Positions 35,973 to 45,391 of a DNA stretch of 64,000 bases are shown here, piece by piece (positions within the stretch are counted from its first letter, which is position 1; each line of letters opens with the position of its first letter). The stretch is from Microbacterium excoecariae (lineage in GTDB: Bacteria; Actinomycetota; Actinomycetes; Actinomycetales; Microbacteriaceae). Location: positions 248,001 to 312,000 of the forward strand of contig NZ_JAANCO010000001.1 in the NCBI RefSeq assembly GCF_011326725.1, read 5' to 3'. The notes under the pieces were generated by a model. That model made no database searches. It worked only from the letters and a program-made list of their open reading frames with translations, and was not told where the DNA came from. Both the position numbers and the translations under genes were made by a program.

Positions 35973-36979
35973 CCGTGCCCTTCCGATTCGGCTACAAGGC
36001 CTCCGCCGAACAGTTCGCCCCGCGAGAGCTCCTCGACTTCGCCGTCGGGGCCGAGGAGAACGGCTTCGACTCGGTCTTCTTGAGCGACCACATGCAGCCG
36101 TGGATGCACGAGGGCGGGCACGCTCCCGCCGCCCTGCCGTGGCTCGGATCCGTCGGAGAGGCGACCTCGCGCGTCCTCCTCGGCACGTCCGTGCTGACGC
36201 CGACATTCCGGTACCACCCCGGCGTCATCGCGCAGGCGTTCGGCACGCTGGGCGCGATGTACCCGGGCCGCATGATCCTTGGCGTGGGGACGGGCGAGGC
36301 GCTCAACGAGGTGACGCTGGGGCAGGCCTGGCCGGATCCGCCGGAGCGCTTTCAGCGGATGAAGGAGGCCATCCTCCTCATCCGCGAGCTGTGGCGCGAG
36401 GAGCGCGTGAGCTACGAGGGCACCTACTACCGCACCTCGAACGCGACGATCTACGACCGGCCCGACCAGGAGGTGCCGATCTACATCGGCGCGTCGGGTC
36501 CGGCGGCGACGCGCCTCGCGGGCCGGATCGCGGACGGCTGGATCACGACGAGCGGCAAGGCCCCCGAGCTCTACGCCGACAAGCTCCTGCCCGCGTTCGA
36601 CGAGGGCATCGAGAAGGCGGGGCGCGACCGCGGCGACGTCGACCGGATGCTCGAGGTGAAGGTCTCCTTCCGCCCCGACCGCGACCGCGCGCTGGAGAAC
36701 ACGCGCTTCTGGGCGCCGCTCGCGCTGACGCCGGAGGAGAAGATGGGCGTCGACGACCCCATGGAGATGCAGCGCCTCGCGGAGGAGCTGCCCATCGAGC
36801 GCGCCGCGAGCCGGTTCATCGTCTCGGACGACCCCGACGAGCACGTCGCGCGGATCCAGTCGTACCTCGACCTCGGCTTCACCCACCTCGTCTTCCACGA
36901 CCCGGGGCACGACCAGGCCGACTTCCTGGAGCTCTACGGGCGCGAGGTGCTGCCGAAGCTGCGCGGGCGGGTGGCGTGA
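35969..36979 (+). CDS. fgd: F420-dependent glucose-6-phosphate dehydrogenase
   Basis: The 336-residue luciferase-like TIM-barrel enzyme oxidises glucose 6-phosphate to 6-phosphogluconolactone and reduces F420. Family text is close to mycobacterial FGD1: GYKASAEQFAPREL, SDHMQPWMHEGGHAP, TSVLTPTFRYHPGVIAQAF, GVGTGEALNE, NTRFWAPLALT and LVFHDPGHDQADFLEL. ATG 35969 overlaps the preceding stop (ATGA). It supplies reduced F420 to the LLM-class enzymes elsewhere in the window. Confidence 0.92.
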   Translation: MTVPFRFGYKASAEQFAPRELLDFAVGAEENGFDSVFLSDHMQPWMHEGGHAPAALPWLGSVGEATSRVLLGTSVLTPTFRYHPGVIAQAFGTLGAMYPGRMILGVGTGEALNEVTLGQAWPDPPERFQRMKEAILLIRELWREERVSYEGTYYRTSNATIYDRPDQEVPIYIGASGPAATRLAGRIADGWITTSGKAPELYADKLLPAFDEGIEKAGRDRGDVDRMLEVKVSFRPDRDRALENTRFWAPLALTPEEKMGVDDPMEMQRLAEELPIERAASRFIVSDDPDEHVARIQSYLDLGFTHLVFHDPGHDQADFLELYGREVLPKLRGRVA

Positions 36980-37593
36980 TGGGGTGGTCGATCGTCGTCC
37001 CCGTGAAGACGACGGCGTCCGGCAAGTCGCGCCTCGAGCTCCCGGGGGCGGACCGGCCGCGCATCGCGCTCGCGATCGCGCTCGACACGATCGCCGCGGC
37101 CGCGGCCGCGACGCGGGTGGACGAGGTCGTCGTCGTCACGAGCGACGACGACGTGCAGGCGGGCGTCGCCCAGTTCCCGGGCGCCCGGTGGCTCGAGGAT
37201 CCCGGGATGAATCTCAACGGCGCCGTGCGCCTGGGGCTCGAGCGGGCCGAGAACGCCTCCCGCGCCGCCCTCCTCGGGGACCTCCCCGCGCTCACGCCCG
37301 AGGACCTCGACCGCGCGCTGGAGCTCGCGGGCGACGTGGAGCGCGGCTTCGTCGCGGACGAGGCGGCGCTCGGCACGACCCTCGTCACCTGGCGCACGCC
37401 CGCGACGTTCGAGCCGCGCTTCGGGGCCGGATCCGCCGAGAAGCACGCCGAGGCGGGCCACGCGCTCCTCGACGTGCCCGCGTCCTCGACGCTCCGGCAC
37501 GACGTCGACACCTACGACCAGCTCGTCCAGGCGGAGGAGCTCGGACTCGGGCCGCGCACGCGCGCGCTCCTGGCGGCGTCCCGCGCGGCGTGA
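36979..37593 (+). CDS. cofC: Phospholactate/phosphoenolpyruvate guanylyltransferase CofC (FbiD)
   Basis: The 204-residue nucleotidyltransferase activates the phosphoacid (2-phospholactate or PEP) with GTP during F420 synthesis. It has the N-terminal VPVKTTASGKSRLELPGADR, the middle VVVVTSDDDV, AALLGDLPALTPEDL with the metal-binding Asp, and GSAEKHAEAGHALLDV. ATG 36979 overlaps the fgd stop by one base (TGATG). FbiA and FbiB, which use its product, are not in the window. Confidence 0.9.
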   Translation: MGWSIVVPVKTTASGKSRLELPGADRPRIALAIALDTIAAAAAATRVDEVVVVTSDDDVQAGVAQFPGARWLEDPGMNLNGAVRLGLERAENASRAALLGDLPALTPEDLDRALELAGDVERGFVADEAALGTTLVTWRTPATFEPRFGAGSAEKHAEAGHALLDVPASSTLRHDVDTYDQLVQAEELGLGPRTRALLAASRAA

Positions 37594-38096
37594 CCTACCG
37601 CTACACCGCGACGCCCACGCCCATCGGCGCCGCCGTCGCGGTCTTCTCGGCCGGCGACCGCCTCGTCGCGCTCGGCACGGCGGAGGATCCGGGCTGGGTC
37701 GTCGACGCCGTCGCCCGCGAGGTGCGCGGATCCCTCGCGCCCGCGGACGCGGACGTCGCGGGGCTCTCCGAGCAGCTCGAGCAGTACTTCGCGGGCGAGC
37801 GGACAACGTTCGACGTCGAGATCGACTGGTCGCTGTCGACCGGGTTCGCGGCCGAGGCGCTGCGCCTCGTGGCGGAGATCCCCTACGGCGAGACCGCCAG
37901 CTACGGGGAGATCGCCGCGCGCGCGGGCCGGCCGCGCGCCGCGCGCGCCGTCGGCACGGCCTGCCGCTTCACCCCCATCACGCTCGTCGTCCCCGCGCAC
38001 CGCGTGATCCGCTCCGACGGATCCGTCGGCGAGTACGCGGGGCGCGAGGACGTCAAGCGCTTCCTCCTGGACCTCGAGGGCGCGACGGCCCGCTGA
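37590..38096 (+). CDS. Alkyltransferase-like DNA-binding protein (O6-alkylguanine transferase fold without the catalytic Cys)
   Basis: The 168-residue protein has both the N-terminal domain and the DNA-binding domain of Ogt/AGT. The methyl-accepting PCHR motif reads PAHR, so Ala136 replaces the cysteine. The rest of the site is conserved: IPYGETASYGEIAARAGRPRAARAVG, then HRVIRSDGSVGEYAGR. It should bind O6-alkylguanine without removing the alkyl group, as alkyltransferase-like proteins do when flagging damage for excision repair. GTG 37590 overlaps the cofC stop. A DNA repair gene at the end of an F420 operon is odd. Confidence 0.82.
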   Translation: MTYRYTATPTPIGAAVAVFSAGDRLVALGTAEDPGWVVDAVAREVRGSLAPADADVAGLSEQLEQYFAGERTTFDVEIDWSLSTGFAAEALRLVAEIPYGETASYGEIAARAGRPRAARAVGTACRFTPITLVVPAHRVIRSDGSVGEYAGREDVKRFLLDLEGATAR

Positions 38097-38100
38097 CGGC

Positions 38101-39417
38101 TCAGCCGCGCGCGGCCGCCCGCGCGGCGCCCGGGAGCGCCTCCTCGATCCGCGCGAGCGCGGCGTCATCGTGCGCGGCCGTGACGAACCACGCCTCGAAG
38201 ATGCTCGGGGGCAGGTGGACGCCCGCGTCGAGCATCGCGTGGAAGAACGGCGTGAACCGCGCCTGGTCCTGCGCCTTGGCCTCGTCGTAGTCGCGCGGCG
38301 CCGCGTCGCGGAACGCGAGGCCGAACAGCGTGCCGACGCGCGGGATCGCGTGGGCGAGCCCCTCGGCCGCGAGGGCGCCGGTGAGCGCCGCGATCACCCG
38401 ATCCGCCGCGGCGTTCAGCCGGTCGTAGACCTCGGGCGTCGCGCGCTCGAGCGTCGCGATGCCCGCCGCGACCGACAGCGGGTTCCCGGAGAGGGTCCCC
38501 GCCTGGTACACGGGCCCCGTGGGTGCGAGCTGTTCCATGACGTCGCGGCGCCCGCCGAGGGCCGCGAGCGGCATGCCGCCGCCGACGACCTTGCCGAAGG
38601 TGAGGATGTCGGGCAGGTAGGCGTGCCCCGCCTCGACCTGGCGGCCCCACTCGCCCGCGGGGTGCACGCGGAAGCCCGTGAGCACCTCGTCGACGATCAG
38701 CAGGGCGCCCGCGGCGTGCGCGATGTCCGCGAGGGCCGCGTTGAACCCCGCCGGCGGCTCCACGACGCCCATGTTGGCGGGGGCGGCCTCGACGATAATC
38801 GCGGCGATCCGCTCGCCGTGCGCGGCGAACACGGCGCGCACGGCGTCCAGGTCGCCGTAGGGGACGACGAGCGTCTCGGCCGCGACGCCGGCGGGCACCC
38901 CCGCGGTCCCGGGCAGCGCGAGCGTGGCGACGCCGGACCCGGCGGCCGCGAGGAGGCCGTCCGAGTGACCGTGGTAGTTGCCGTCGAACTTCACGAGCAG
39001 GTCGCGGCCCGTGACGCCGCGCGCAAGGCGGATCGCGGTCATCGTCGCCTCCGTCCCGGTCGAGACGAGGCGCACCTCCTCGACGGGCGCGAGGCCGCCC
39101 GCGCGCACGCGCGAGGCGATGAGCTCGGCGAGGCGGACCTCGCCCTCCGTCGGGGCGCCGAAGGACAGCCCTTGGGCGGCCGCCTCCTGCACCGCGGCGA
39201 CGACCTCGGGGTGGGCGTGACCGAGGAGGGCCGGACCCCAGCTCGCGACGAGGTCGACGTACTCGCGACCGGCCGCGTCCGTGACGTACGCGCCGCGCGC
39301 CGAGGCGAGGAAGCGCGGGGTGCCGCCGACGGATCCGTATGCCCGGACGGGCGAGTTCACGCCGCCGGGGATGACGCTGCGGGCATGGCTGAAGAGCTCG
39401 TCGTTGCGATCGGTCAT
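38101..39417 (-). CDS. hemL: Glutamate-1-semialdehyde 2,1-aminomutase
   Basis: The 438-residue PLP enzyme makes 5-aminolevulinate from glutamate-1-semialdehyde, the second step of the C5 haem route that starts with HemA. Lys276 in [15 protein letters not shown] binds [35 protein letters not shown] and GNYHGHSDG are diagnostic. It lies 4 bp from the convergent alkyltransferase-like gene. ATG 39417 has GACAAT 6 nt upstream; the intervening GGAGG could alternatively serve as a close ribosome site. Confidence 0.95.
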   Translation of the reverse strand: MTDRNDELFSHARSVIPGGVNSPVRAYGSVGGTPRFLASARGAYVTDAAGREYVDLVASWGPALLGHAHPEVVAAVQEAAAQGLSFGAPTEGEVRLAELIASRVRAGGLAPVEEVRLVSTGTEATMTAIRLARGVTGRDLLVKFDGNYHGHSDGLLAAAGSGVATLALPGTAGVPAGVAAETLVVPYGDLDAVRAVFAAHGERIAAIIVEAAPANMGVVEPPAGFNAALADIAHAAGALLIVDEVLTGFRVHPAGEWGRQVEAGHAYLPDILTFGKVVGGGMPLAALGGRRDVMEQLAPTGPVYQAGTLSGNPLSVAAGIATLERATPEVYDRLNAAADRVIAALTGALAAEGLAHAIPRVGTLFGLAFRDAAPRDYDEAKAQDQARFTPFFHAMLDAGVHLPPSIFEAWFVTAAHDDAALARIEEALPGAARAAARG

Positions 39418-39459
39418 GCCTCCATTGTCTCGCGGCCGCGGTGGGGAGAGGATGGGCCC

Positions 39460-39879
39460 ATGGCCGAGAACAAGACCCAGCCCACCGACGCGAGCGTCGA
39501 GGACTTTCTCGCCGCCGCCGCGACGCCCCGGCGACGCGAGGAGGGCGCCGTCCTCGACGCGCTCTTCCGCGAGGTGACGGGGGCGGATCCGGTCATGTGG
39601 GGTCCGTCGATGGTGGGGTACGGATCCTTCGCGTACGTCTCGCCCGTCAACCCCCGCACGCGCGGGAGGTGGCCGCGCGTGGCGTTCTCGCCGCGCAAGG
39701 CCCGCCACTCGCTCTACGGGCTGAAGGACGCTCCGGAGGGCGCCGCGCTCCTCCCCGAGCTCGGGACGTACTCCGAGGGGGTCGGGTGCGTGTACGTGAA
39801 CGGGCTCGGCGACATCGACCTGGACGTGCTCAGGCGGCTCGTCCGCCTCGCCTGGGAGGCGACGGCGGACGCCGCCTGA
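39460..39879 (+). CDS. DUF1801-domain protein
   Basis: The 139-residue protein has the DUF1801 (YdhG-like) layout: [20 protein letters not shown], then [37 protein letters not shown] and [16 protein letters not shown]. Members are small soluble proteins of unknown function. It is divergent from hemL and 70 bp ahead of the molybdopterin oxidoreductase. GAGGAT lies 6 nt before ATG 39460, so transcription may be leaderless. Confidence 0.85.
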   Translation: MAENKTQPTDASVEDFLAAAATPRRREEGAVLDALFREVTGADPVMWGPSMVGYGSFAYVSPVNPRTRGRWPRVAFSPRKARHSLYGLKDAPEGAALLPELGTYSEGVGCVYVNGLGDIDLDVLRRLVRLAWEATADAA

Positions 39880-39949
39880 CCCATCCGATCCGCGCCGGGC
39901 GACGAATATCCGAACGAGGGGACACCGGCGCCCCGGGAGGCGGGAGATC

Positions 39950-41512
39950 ATGGCGCAGGACACCGAGCGGGTCTGGCCCTGGAGCGCGCTGGCGGGAGTC
40001 GTCGCGGCGGCGGCGTTTCTCGCGACCGCGGAGGCGCTCGCCCTCGTGGCGAGCCCGGGCGGCGGGCCGCTCGTCGCGGTCGGGGGCGTCGTCGTCGACA
40101 CGATCCCGCGCCCGCTGAAGGAGCTCGCGATCTCCCTCTTCGGCGCGTACGACAAGGTCGCGCTGTTCGCCGGCCTCGGGCTCGCGGTGCTCGTCGCCGC
40201 GGCCGCCGCCGGGATCCTGCAGTACCGCGCGCGCCCCGCGGGCGTCGCGATCGTCGGGGTCGCGGGGGCCGCTGCCGTCGCGGCCGCCGTCACCCGGCCG
40301 GGCGCGCCCGCGTGGGCGTGGGTGCCGGGCACGGTCGGCGCGATCGTGGGCGCGGTCGTGCTCATGCTGCTCATCGCGCGGCTGCGCGCGTGGCGGGCCG
40401 CGCCCGCCGTGCCCAAGGACCCGGCCGCGCCGCGCGGGCTCGACCGCCGCGCGTTCTTCCGCGCGACCGCCGTCGCCGGCGCCGCGGCGGTGCTCGTCGG
40501 TGTCGGCGCGCGCCTCGTGGACGCGGCGACCTCGAGCGCCGAGGCGCTGCGATCCGAGCTCCGCCTGCCGAGCCCCGGGCGCACGGTCGAGGTCCCGGCC
40601 GGCGCCGACTTCGAGATCGAGGGGCTCGCGCCCATCGTCACCCCCAACGCCGACTTCTACCGCGTCGACACGGCGCTCGTCGTACCGACCGTCGACCCCG
40701 CGACCTGGACCCTCCGGATCACGGGGCGGGTCGAGGAGGAGGTCGAGATCACCCTGCAGGACCTCTTCGACATGGGCCTCGACGAGTACGGCGTGACCCT
40801 CACCTGCGTCTCGAACCCGCTCGGCGGCGACCTCGTCGGCAACGCGATCTGGCTCGGGGTCCCCGTGCGCGACGTGCTGGCCCTCGCGCGGCCCGACGCC
40901 GACGCCGACATGGTGCTCTCGCGGAGCGTGGACGGCTTCACGGCCTCGACGCCGCTCGGCTCGCTCACGGACGACGGGCTCGACGCCATCATCGCCGTCG
41001 GCATGAACGGCGAGCCGCTGCCGCCCGAGCACGGCTTCCCCGTCCGCATGGTGGTGCCGGGCCTGTACGGCTACGTCTCCGCGACGAAGTGGCTGACGGA
41101 GCTGAAGGTCACGACCTTCGCCGAGGACGAGGCCTACTGGACCCCGCGCGGCTACTCCGCGAAGGCGCCGATCAAGTTCTCGTCCCGAATCGACACCCCG
41201 CGCACGGGCACCCCGGTCGCCGCGGGGCGCGTTCCGATCGCGGGAATGGCGTGGGCGCAGACCGTCGGCATCGAGCGCGTGGAGGTCTCGATCGACGACG
41301 GCGCGTGGCAAGAGGCCGAGCTGTCGAACCCCATCAACGACGACTCGTGGGTGCAGTGGCGCCTGGACTGGGACGCCTCCCCCGGCACCCACTACGTCGC
41401 CGTCCGCGCGATCAACCGCGACGGCGAGACGCAGATCGAGGAGAGCGCCCCGATCTATCCGAACGGATCCTCCGGCTGGCAGCGCCTCCTCGTCACCGTG
41501 AACGAGGGGTGA
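39950..41512 (+). CDS. Membrane-anchored molybdopterin-dependent oxidoreductase (sulfite-oxidase family)
   Basis: The 520-residue protein has four or so N-terminal membrane helices (residues about 10-150). [16 protein letters not shown] segment resembles a twin-arginine signal-like helix. A sulfite-oxidase/YedY-type molybdopterin domain follows, with the Mo-ligand cysteine in [36 protein letters not shown] and a C-terminal Ig-like dimerisation domain ([18 protein letters not shown]). The catalytic domain probably faces outside. A mobA gene is 10 kb away. Substrate unknown. ATG 39950 follows GGCGGGAG. Confidence 0.87.
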   Translation: MAQDTERVWPWSALAGVVAAAAFLATAEALALVASPGGGPLVAVGGVVVDTIPRPLKELAISLFGAYDKVALFAGLGLAVLVAAAAAGILQYRARPAGVAIVGVAGAAAVAAAVTRPGAPAWAWVPGTVGAIVGAVVLMLLIARLRAWRAAPAVPKDPAAPRGLDRRAFFRATAVAGAAAVLVGVGARLVDAATSSAEALRSELRLPSPGRTVEVPAGADFEIEGLAPIVTPNADFYRVDTALVVPTVDPATWTLRITGRVEEEVEITLQDLFDMGLDEYGVTLTCVSNPLGGDLVGNAIWLGVPVRDVLALARPDADADMVLSRSVDGFTASTPLGSLTDDGLDAIIAVGMNGEPLPPEHGFPVRMVVPGLYGYVSATKWLTELKVTTFAEDEAYWTPRGYSAKAPIKFSSRIDTPRTGTPVAAGRVPIAGMAWAQTVGIERVEVSIDDGAWQEAELSNPINDDSWVQWRLDWDASPGTHYVAVRAINRDGETQIEESAPIYPNGSSGWQRLLVTVNEG

Positions 41513-41521
41513 GGGCGAGCC

Positions 41522-42505
41522 TCAGAGCCCGGAGCGGATCCAGCCCGCCGCCTCCACGGCCCAGTAGGTGAGGATCGCGTCGGCGCCCGCGCGGCGAATC
41601 GCCATCAGCGAGTCGAGGATCGTGGCCCGGCGGTCGATCCAGCCGTTGCCGGCCGCGGCCTCGACCATCGAGTACTCCCCCGACACCTGGTACGCCCACA
41701 CCGGCACGTCCACGGCCTGGCGCACGTCCGCGAGCACGTCGAGGTACGGCAGCGCGGGCTTGACCATGACGACGTCGGCGCCCTCCTCGACGTCGAGGAG
41801 GGCCTCCACGAGGCCCTCCCGCGCGTTGGGCGGATCCATCTGGTAGGTGCGCCGGTCGCCCGTGAGCTGCGAGTCCACGGCCTCGCGGAACGGCCCGTAG
41901 AACGCGCCCGCGTACTTGGCCGAGTAGGCGAGGATCAGGGTGTCCGTGAAGCCCTCGGCGTCGAGCGCGTCGCGCACCGCCTCGACCTGGCCGTCCATCA
42001 TGCCGGACAGGCCGAGCAGGTGCGACCCGGCGCGGGCCTGGGCGAGGCCCATCGCCCGGTAGCGCTCGAGCGTGCGGTCGTTGTCGACGGCTCCGCCGGG
42101 CGTGAGGACGCCGCAGTGGCCGTGGTCGGTGAACTCGTCGAGGCAGAGGTCGGTCTGCACGACGAGCGCGTCGCCGACCTCCTCCGCGACCGCGGCGGTC
42201 GCGACGTTGAGGATCCCCTCCGGGTCATCTGCGCCGGAACCGACCGCGTCGCGCACGGCCGGCACTCCGAAGAGCATCAGCCCGCCGATCCCGGCCTCGG
42301 CGGCCTCGGCGGCCGCGCGGCGCAGGGAATCGAGGGTGTGCTGCTCCTGGCCGGGCATGGACGTGATGGGCTGCGGATCCGCGATGCCCTCCCGCACGAA
42401 CATCGGCAGGACGAGCTGAGACGGCACGAGGTGCGTCTCGGCCATGAGGCGGCGCACGGCCGCCGAGGACCGCAGGCGGCGCGGGCGGCGGGCGGGAAAG
42501 CTCAT
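41522..42505 (-). CDS. hemB: Porphobilinogen synthase (5-aminolevulinate dehydratase)
   Basis: The 327-residue enzyme condenses two 5-aminolevulinates to porphobilinogen. Landmarks are MFVREGIADPQPITSMPG, the metal-site region TDLCLDEFTDHGHCGVL, the first Schiff-base lysine in AYSAKYAGAFYGPFREA and the second in VVMVKPALPYLD. ATG 42505 overlaps the hemD stop (ATGA), so hemC-hemD-hemB are translationally coupled. Confidence 0.96.
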   Translation of the reverse strand: MSFPARRPRRLRSSAAVRRLMAETHLVPSQLVLPMFVREGIADPQPITSMPGQEQHTLDSLRRAAAEAAEAGIGGLMLFGVPAVRDAVGSGADDPEGILNVATAAVAEEVGDALVVQTDLCLDEFTDHGHCGVLTPGGAVDNDRTLERYRAMGLAQARAGSHLLGLSGMMDGQVEAVRDALDAEGFTDTLILAYSAKYAGAFYGPFREAVDSQLTGDRRTYQMDPPNAREGLVEALLDVEEGADVVMVKPALPYLDVLADVRQAVDVPVWAYQVSGEYSMVEAAAGNGWIDRRATILDSLMAIRRAGADAILTYWAVEAAGWIRSGL

Positions 42506-43350
42506 GAGGCGTGCCCCCGCCGGGTCGCGGCCACGTCGAAGGTCCCCGTCTCGGGCACCGCCATCGCCTCCGGCGTCGGCGGCGGCACCGGCAGGTCGGC
42601 AAGCGCGTCGATGAGGGATCCGACCGAGCGCCGCGGCGCGACGACCTGGATCGGCAGACCCGCCTCGTTCGCGTCCTGCGCCGTGCGCGGGCCGATCGCC
42701 GCGATCACGGTCTGGTCGGGAATCTCGGGGAACTGCTCGCGCACCTGCTGGGCGACGGATCCGCTCGTCACGAGGATCGCGTTGACCCGGCCGTTGAGCA
42801 CGTCTCGCGAGGCGCGCTCCGTCGCGGGCACGCCGACCGTGCGGTACGCCACGACGCTGTGCACGTCGTGCCCGGCGGCGCGCAGGCGGTCGCTCAGGAC
42901 GGGCTTGGCGATCTCGCTGCGGAGCGTCAGGACGCGGCGCGGCTCGGTCTCGAGCGCGATCATCTGCTCGGCGAGGCCCGCGGCCGAGTTGTCGCGCTCT
43001 GGCACGAGGTCGACGGGGTACCCGACGGCCTTGAGCGCGGCCGCGGTCGTCTCGCCGACCGCGGCGATGCGCGTGGACGCCGGGACCTTCGCTCCGTAGG
43101 CGTGGAGGACGTCGACGGTCGTCGCGCTCGTCACGGTCACCCACGCGAAACGGCCCTCCGCGAGCTCGGCGAGCGCGGCCTCCAGCGGGGCCGGGTCGGC
43201 GGCCGGGGCGAAGTTGATGAGCGGGGAGACGACGGGAATCGCGCCCTGCGCGCGCAGGCTCGCGGCGACGCTGTCGCCCCAGGGGCCGCCCCGCGGCACG
43301 AGCACGCGCCATCCGGTCAGGGGCTTGTCGGTCTTGGTCTCGTTGGTCAT
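42502..43350 (-). CDS. hemD: Uroporphyrinogen-III synthase
   Basis: The 282-residue protein has the two-domain HemD fold, which closes hydroxymethylbilane with inversion of ring D. Weakly conserved as usual, it shows VLVPRGGPWGDSVAASLRAQ, FAWVTVTSATTVDVL, IAAVGETTAAALKAVG, VVAYRTVG and AILVTSGSVAQQV then IAAIGPRTAQ. Overlaps on both sides with hemC and hemB (4 bp each) settle the assignment. A Pro-rich C-terminal tail of about 35 residues is extra. Confidence 0.9.
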   Translation of the reverse strand: MTNETKTDKPLTGWRVLVPRGGPWGDSVAASLRAQGAIPVVSPLINFAPAADPAPLEAALAELAEGRFAWVTVTSATTVDVLHAYGAKVPASTRIAAVGETTAAALKAVGYPVDLVPERDNSAAGLAEQMIALETEPRRVLTLRSEIAKPVLSDRLRAAGHDVHSVVAYRTVGVPATERASRDVLNGRVNAILVTSGSVAQQVREQFPEIPDQTVIAAIGPRTAQDANEAGLPIQVVAPRRSVGSLIDALADLPVPPPTPEAMAVPETGTFDVAATRRGHAS

Positions 43351-44384
43351 GAGGTGGGGGATGCCTCTCTCGTCACGATGTCGGCTGCCCCGTTGTCCAG
43401 CAGCCGACGCGCGAGGTCGCTTCCGATCTCACGGGCGCGCCCCGAAAGGGCCGCGCTGTCGACAGCTGCTCCGCTGCCACGCCCCCGAATATACTCCTCG
43501 ATCAGGCCCGCAAAACCCGGGATGCGCAGGCCGTTGTCCACGCTCACGTCGCTGGCCGGATCCGCGGCGTACACGCTCGCGCGGATCCGCACGTCCTCGC
43601 CCGTCACGGCGACGTGCACGCCGACGGGCGCGTGGCACCCGGCCTCGATGCCGCCGAGCGCCTCGCGCTCGACCGTCACCGCGAAGCGCGTGACCGGGTC
43701 GTCCAGCTCGGACACCCAGGCGCGCAGCTGCGGATCCGCGTCCTGCCGGATCTCGACGGCGAGCGCCGCCTGGCCGGCGGCCGTCGGCCAGCGCGCGAGC
43801 CCGCGCGGCTCGATATGGAGGCCGTCGGCGGTGGGAACGGACGCGCCGCCGGCATCGACGCGGCCGAGGCCGGCGGCGGCGAGGATCACGGCGTCGAGGT
43901 CGCCGTCGCGCACGCGGCCCATGCGGGAGTCGATGTTGCCGCGCAGATCGTGGGTCGCCACCCGCGGGTTGGCCCGGGCGACCTGCGCGATGCGGCGGGG
44001 GGACCCCGTGCCGACGCGCGCGCCGGAGGGGAGCGCGTCGAGCGGCGTGCCGTCGCGCGTGATGACGACGTCGCGCGCGTCGGCGCGGGCCGGGAGCGCC
44101 TGGATCACGAGTCCGGGCGCGGGCGCGACGGGCAGGTCCTTCAGCGAATGCACGAGCACGTCGCACTCGCCGGCGGCGAGCGCCTCGCGCAGGCGGGTCG
44201 CGAACACGCCCGTGCCGCCCAGCGAGGCGAGCGAGGCGCGGTTGGTGTCGCCCTCGGAGGTGATCTGCACGAGCTCGACGGGTCGGCCGGAGACGCGCTC
44301 GAGGGCCCGGGCGATCATGCCCGACTGGGCCATCGCGAGGCGGCTGCGGCGCGTACCGAGGCGCAGGGGGGTCGTGGTGCTCAT
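43347..44384 (-). CDS. hemC: Hydroxymethylbilane synthase (porphobilinogen deaminase)
   Basis: The 345-residue enzyme polymerises four porphobilinogens. LRLGTRRSRLAMAQ, HSLKDLPVAPAPGL, GTGSPRRIAQ and DLRGNIDSRMGRVRDGD are family motifs. Cys250 in GIEAGCHAPVG should hold the dipyrromethane cofactor. It lies 6 bp after hemQ and overlaps hemD by 4 bp. Confidence 0.95.
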   Translation of the reverse strand: MSTTTPLRLGTRRSRLAMAQSGMIARALERVSGRPVELVQITSEGDTNRASLASLGGTGVFATRLREALAAGECDVLVHSLKDLPVAPAPGLVIQALPARADARDVVITRDGTPLDALPSGARVGTGSPRRIAQVARANPRVATHDLRGNIDSRMGRVRDGDLDAVILAAAGLGRVDAGGASVPTADGLHIEPRGLARWPTAAGQAALAVEIRQDADPQLRAWVSELDDPVTRFAVTVEREALGGIEAGCHAPVGVHVAVTGEDVRIRASVYAADPASDVSVDNGLRIPGFAGLIEEYIRGRGSGAAVDSAALSGRAREIGSDLARRLLDNGAADIVTREASPTS

Positions 44385-44390
44385 GGCGAC

Positions 44391-45068
44391 CTACCTGAGG
44401 ACCTCGGGGACCTCCTCGAGAGGGATCCGCCGGCCCGTATAGAACGGGACCTCCTCGCGCACGTGGCGGCGCGCCTCGGTGTAGCGCAGCTCGCGCATCA
44501 TGTCGACGAGCTCGGTCAGCTCGTCCGACTCCATCGGCAGCATCCACTCGTAGTCGCCGAGCGCGAACGACGCCATCGTGTTCGCCACGACGCCGCGGAA
44601 GGCGGCGCCCTTGCGGCCGTGGTCGGCGAGCATCGCGCGGCGCTCGCCGTCGTCCAGGAGGTACCACTCGTAGCTGCGCACGAACGGATACACGACGAGC
44701 CAGCGGCGGGCGTGCTCGCCCCGGAGGTAGCCCGGGACGTGGGCCTTGTTGAACTCCGCGTCGCGGTGCACGGCCATGCCGCTCCACGTCGGCAGGAGGT
44801 GCGAGAGCAAGCCAGTGCGGCGCAGGTCGCGGGTCGCGCGCTGCAGGTCCTCCGGCACCTTGCCGTGCAGCCAGATCATGAGGTCGGCGTCGGCGCGCAT
44901 GCCGCTGACGTCGTAGAAGCCGCGCACCGTCACGCCGGTCTCCGCCAGCGCGTCGATGACGCGCTGGGCGCCGGCGGTGTCTTCCTCGGCGAGGGGGCGG
45001 TGCGGGTCGCGCCGCCACACGGTCCAGAGGCTGTAGTCGTCACCCGTGGGAGCAGAGATCTCGGACAT
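44391..45068 (-). CDS. hemQ: Coproheme decarboxylase (hydrogen-peroxide-dependent haem synthase)
   Basis: The 225-residue chlorite-dismutase-fold protein converts coproheme to haem b, the last step of the coproporphyrin-dependent route of monoderm bacteria. VVYPFVRSYEWYLL contains the reactive tyrosine, MLADHGRKG the proximal-histidine region, and TMASFALGDYEWMLPME is typical. Its presence means the neighbouring HemG should act as coproporphyrinogen oxidase. ATG 45068 has CATGAT 6 nt upstream. Confidence 0.93.
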   Translation of the reverse strand: MSEISAPTGDDYSLWTVWRRDPHRPLAEEDTAGAQRVIDALAETGVTVRGFYDVSGMRADADLMIWLHGKVPEDLQRATRDLRRTGLLSHLLPTWSGMAVHRDAEFNKAHVPGYLRGEHARRWLVVYPFVRSYEWYLLDDGERRAMLADHGRKGAAFRGVVANTMASFALGDYEWMLPMESDELTELVDMMRELRYTEARRHVREEVPFYTGRRIPLEEVPEVLR

Positions 45069-45124
45069 GCCTCCATCATGCTCCCCCGACGGCTGGGAGA
45101 GTAATCGCCCAGGCGCCGGAGGCG

Positions 45125-45391
45125 TCAGCGCGAGGCGATGCGGGCGATCGCCCAGACGGCGGATCCGATCGCGGTCGCCCCGATGACGAGGGCGGCCAGC
45201 GCCGCCGCCGGCTTCTCGTCGGCCACCTGGCGCGCCTTCGTCACCGCGCGATCCGCGGCCTCGCTGATGCGCCGCGGGTAGTTCGCCTTGATCTCGATCG
45301 CCGCGAGCGCCGCCTGTAGCTCGACGCGCGCGAGCTGCACGGGGTCGTGGATCCCGCTCGGGACGATCGTCGACTTCTGCTCAGAACTCAT
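45125..45391 (-). CDS. DUF3618 small membrane protein
   Basis: The 88-residue protein has an N-terminal charged amphipathic region (VQLARVELQAALAAIEIKANYPRRI) and one C-terminal membrane helix (PAAALAALVIGATAIGSAVWAIARI), the DUF3618 layout. Its start overlaps the preceding holin-family gene by 11 bp. It is the third gene of a small minus-strand operon of envelope proteins next to the haem genes. Function unknown. Confidence 0.75.
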   Translation of the reverse strand: MSSEQKSTIVPSGIHDPVQLARVELQAALAAIEIKANYPRRISEAADRAVTKARQVADEKPAAALAALVIGATAIGSAVWAIARIASR

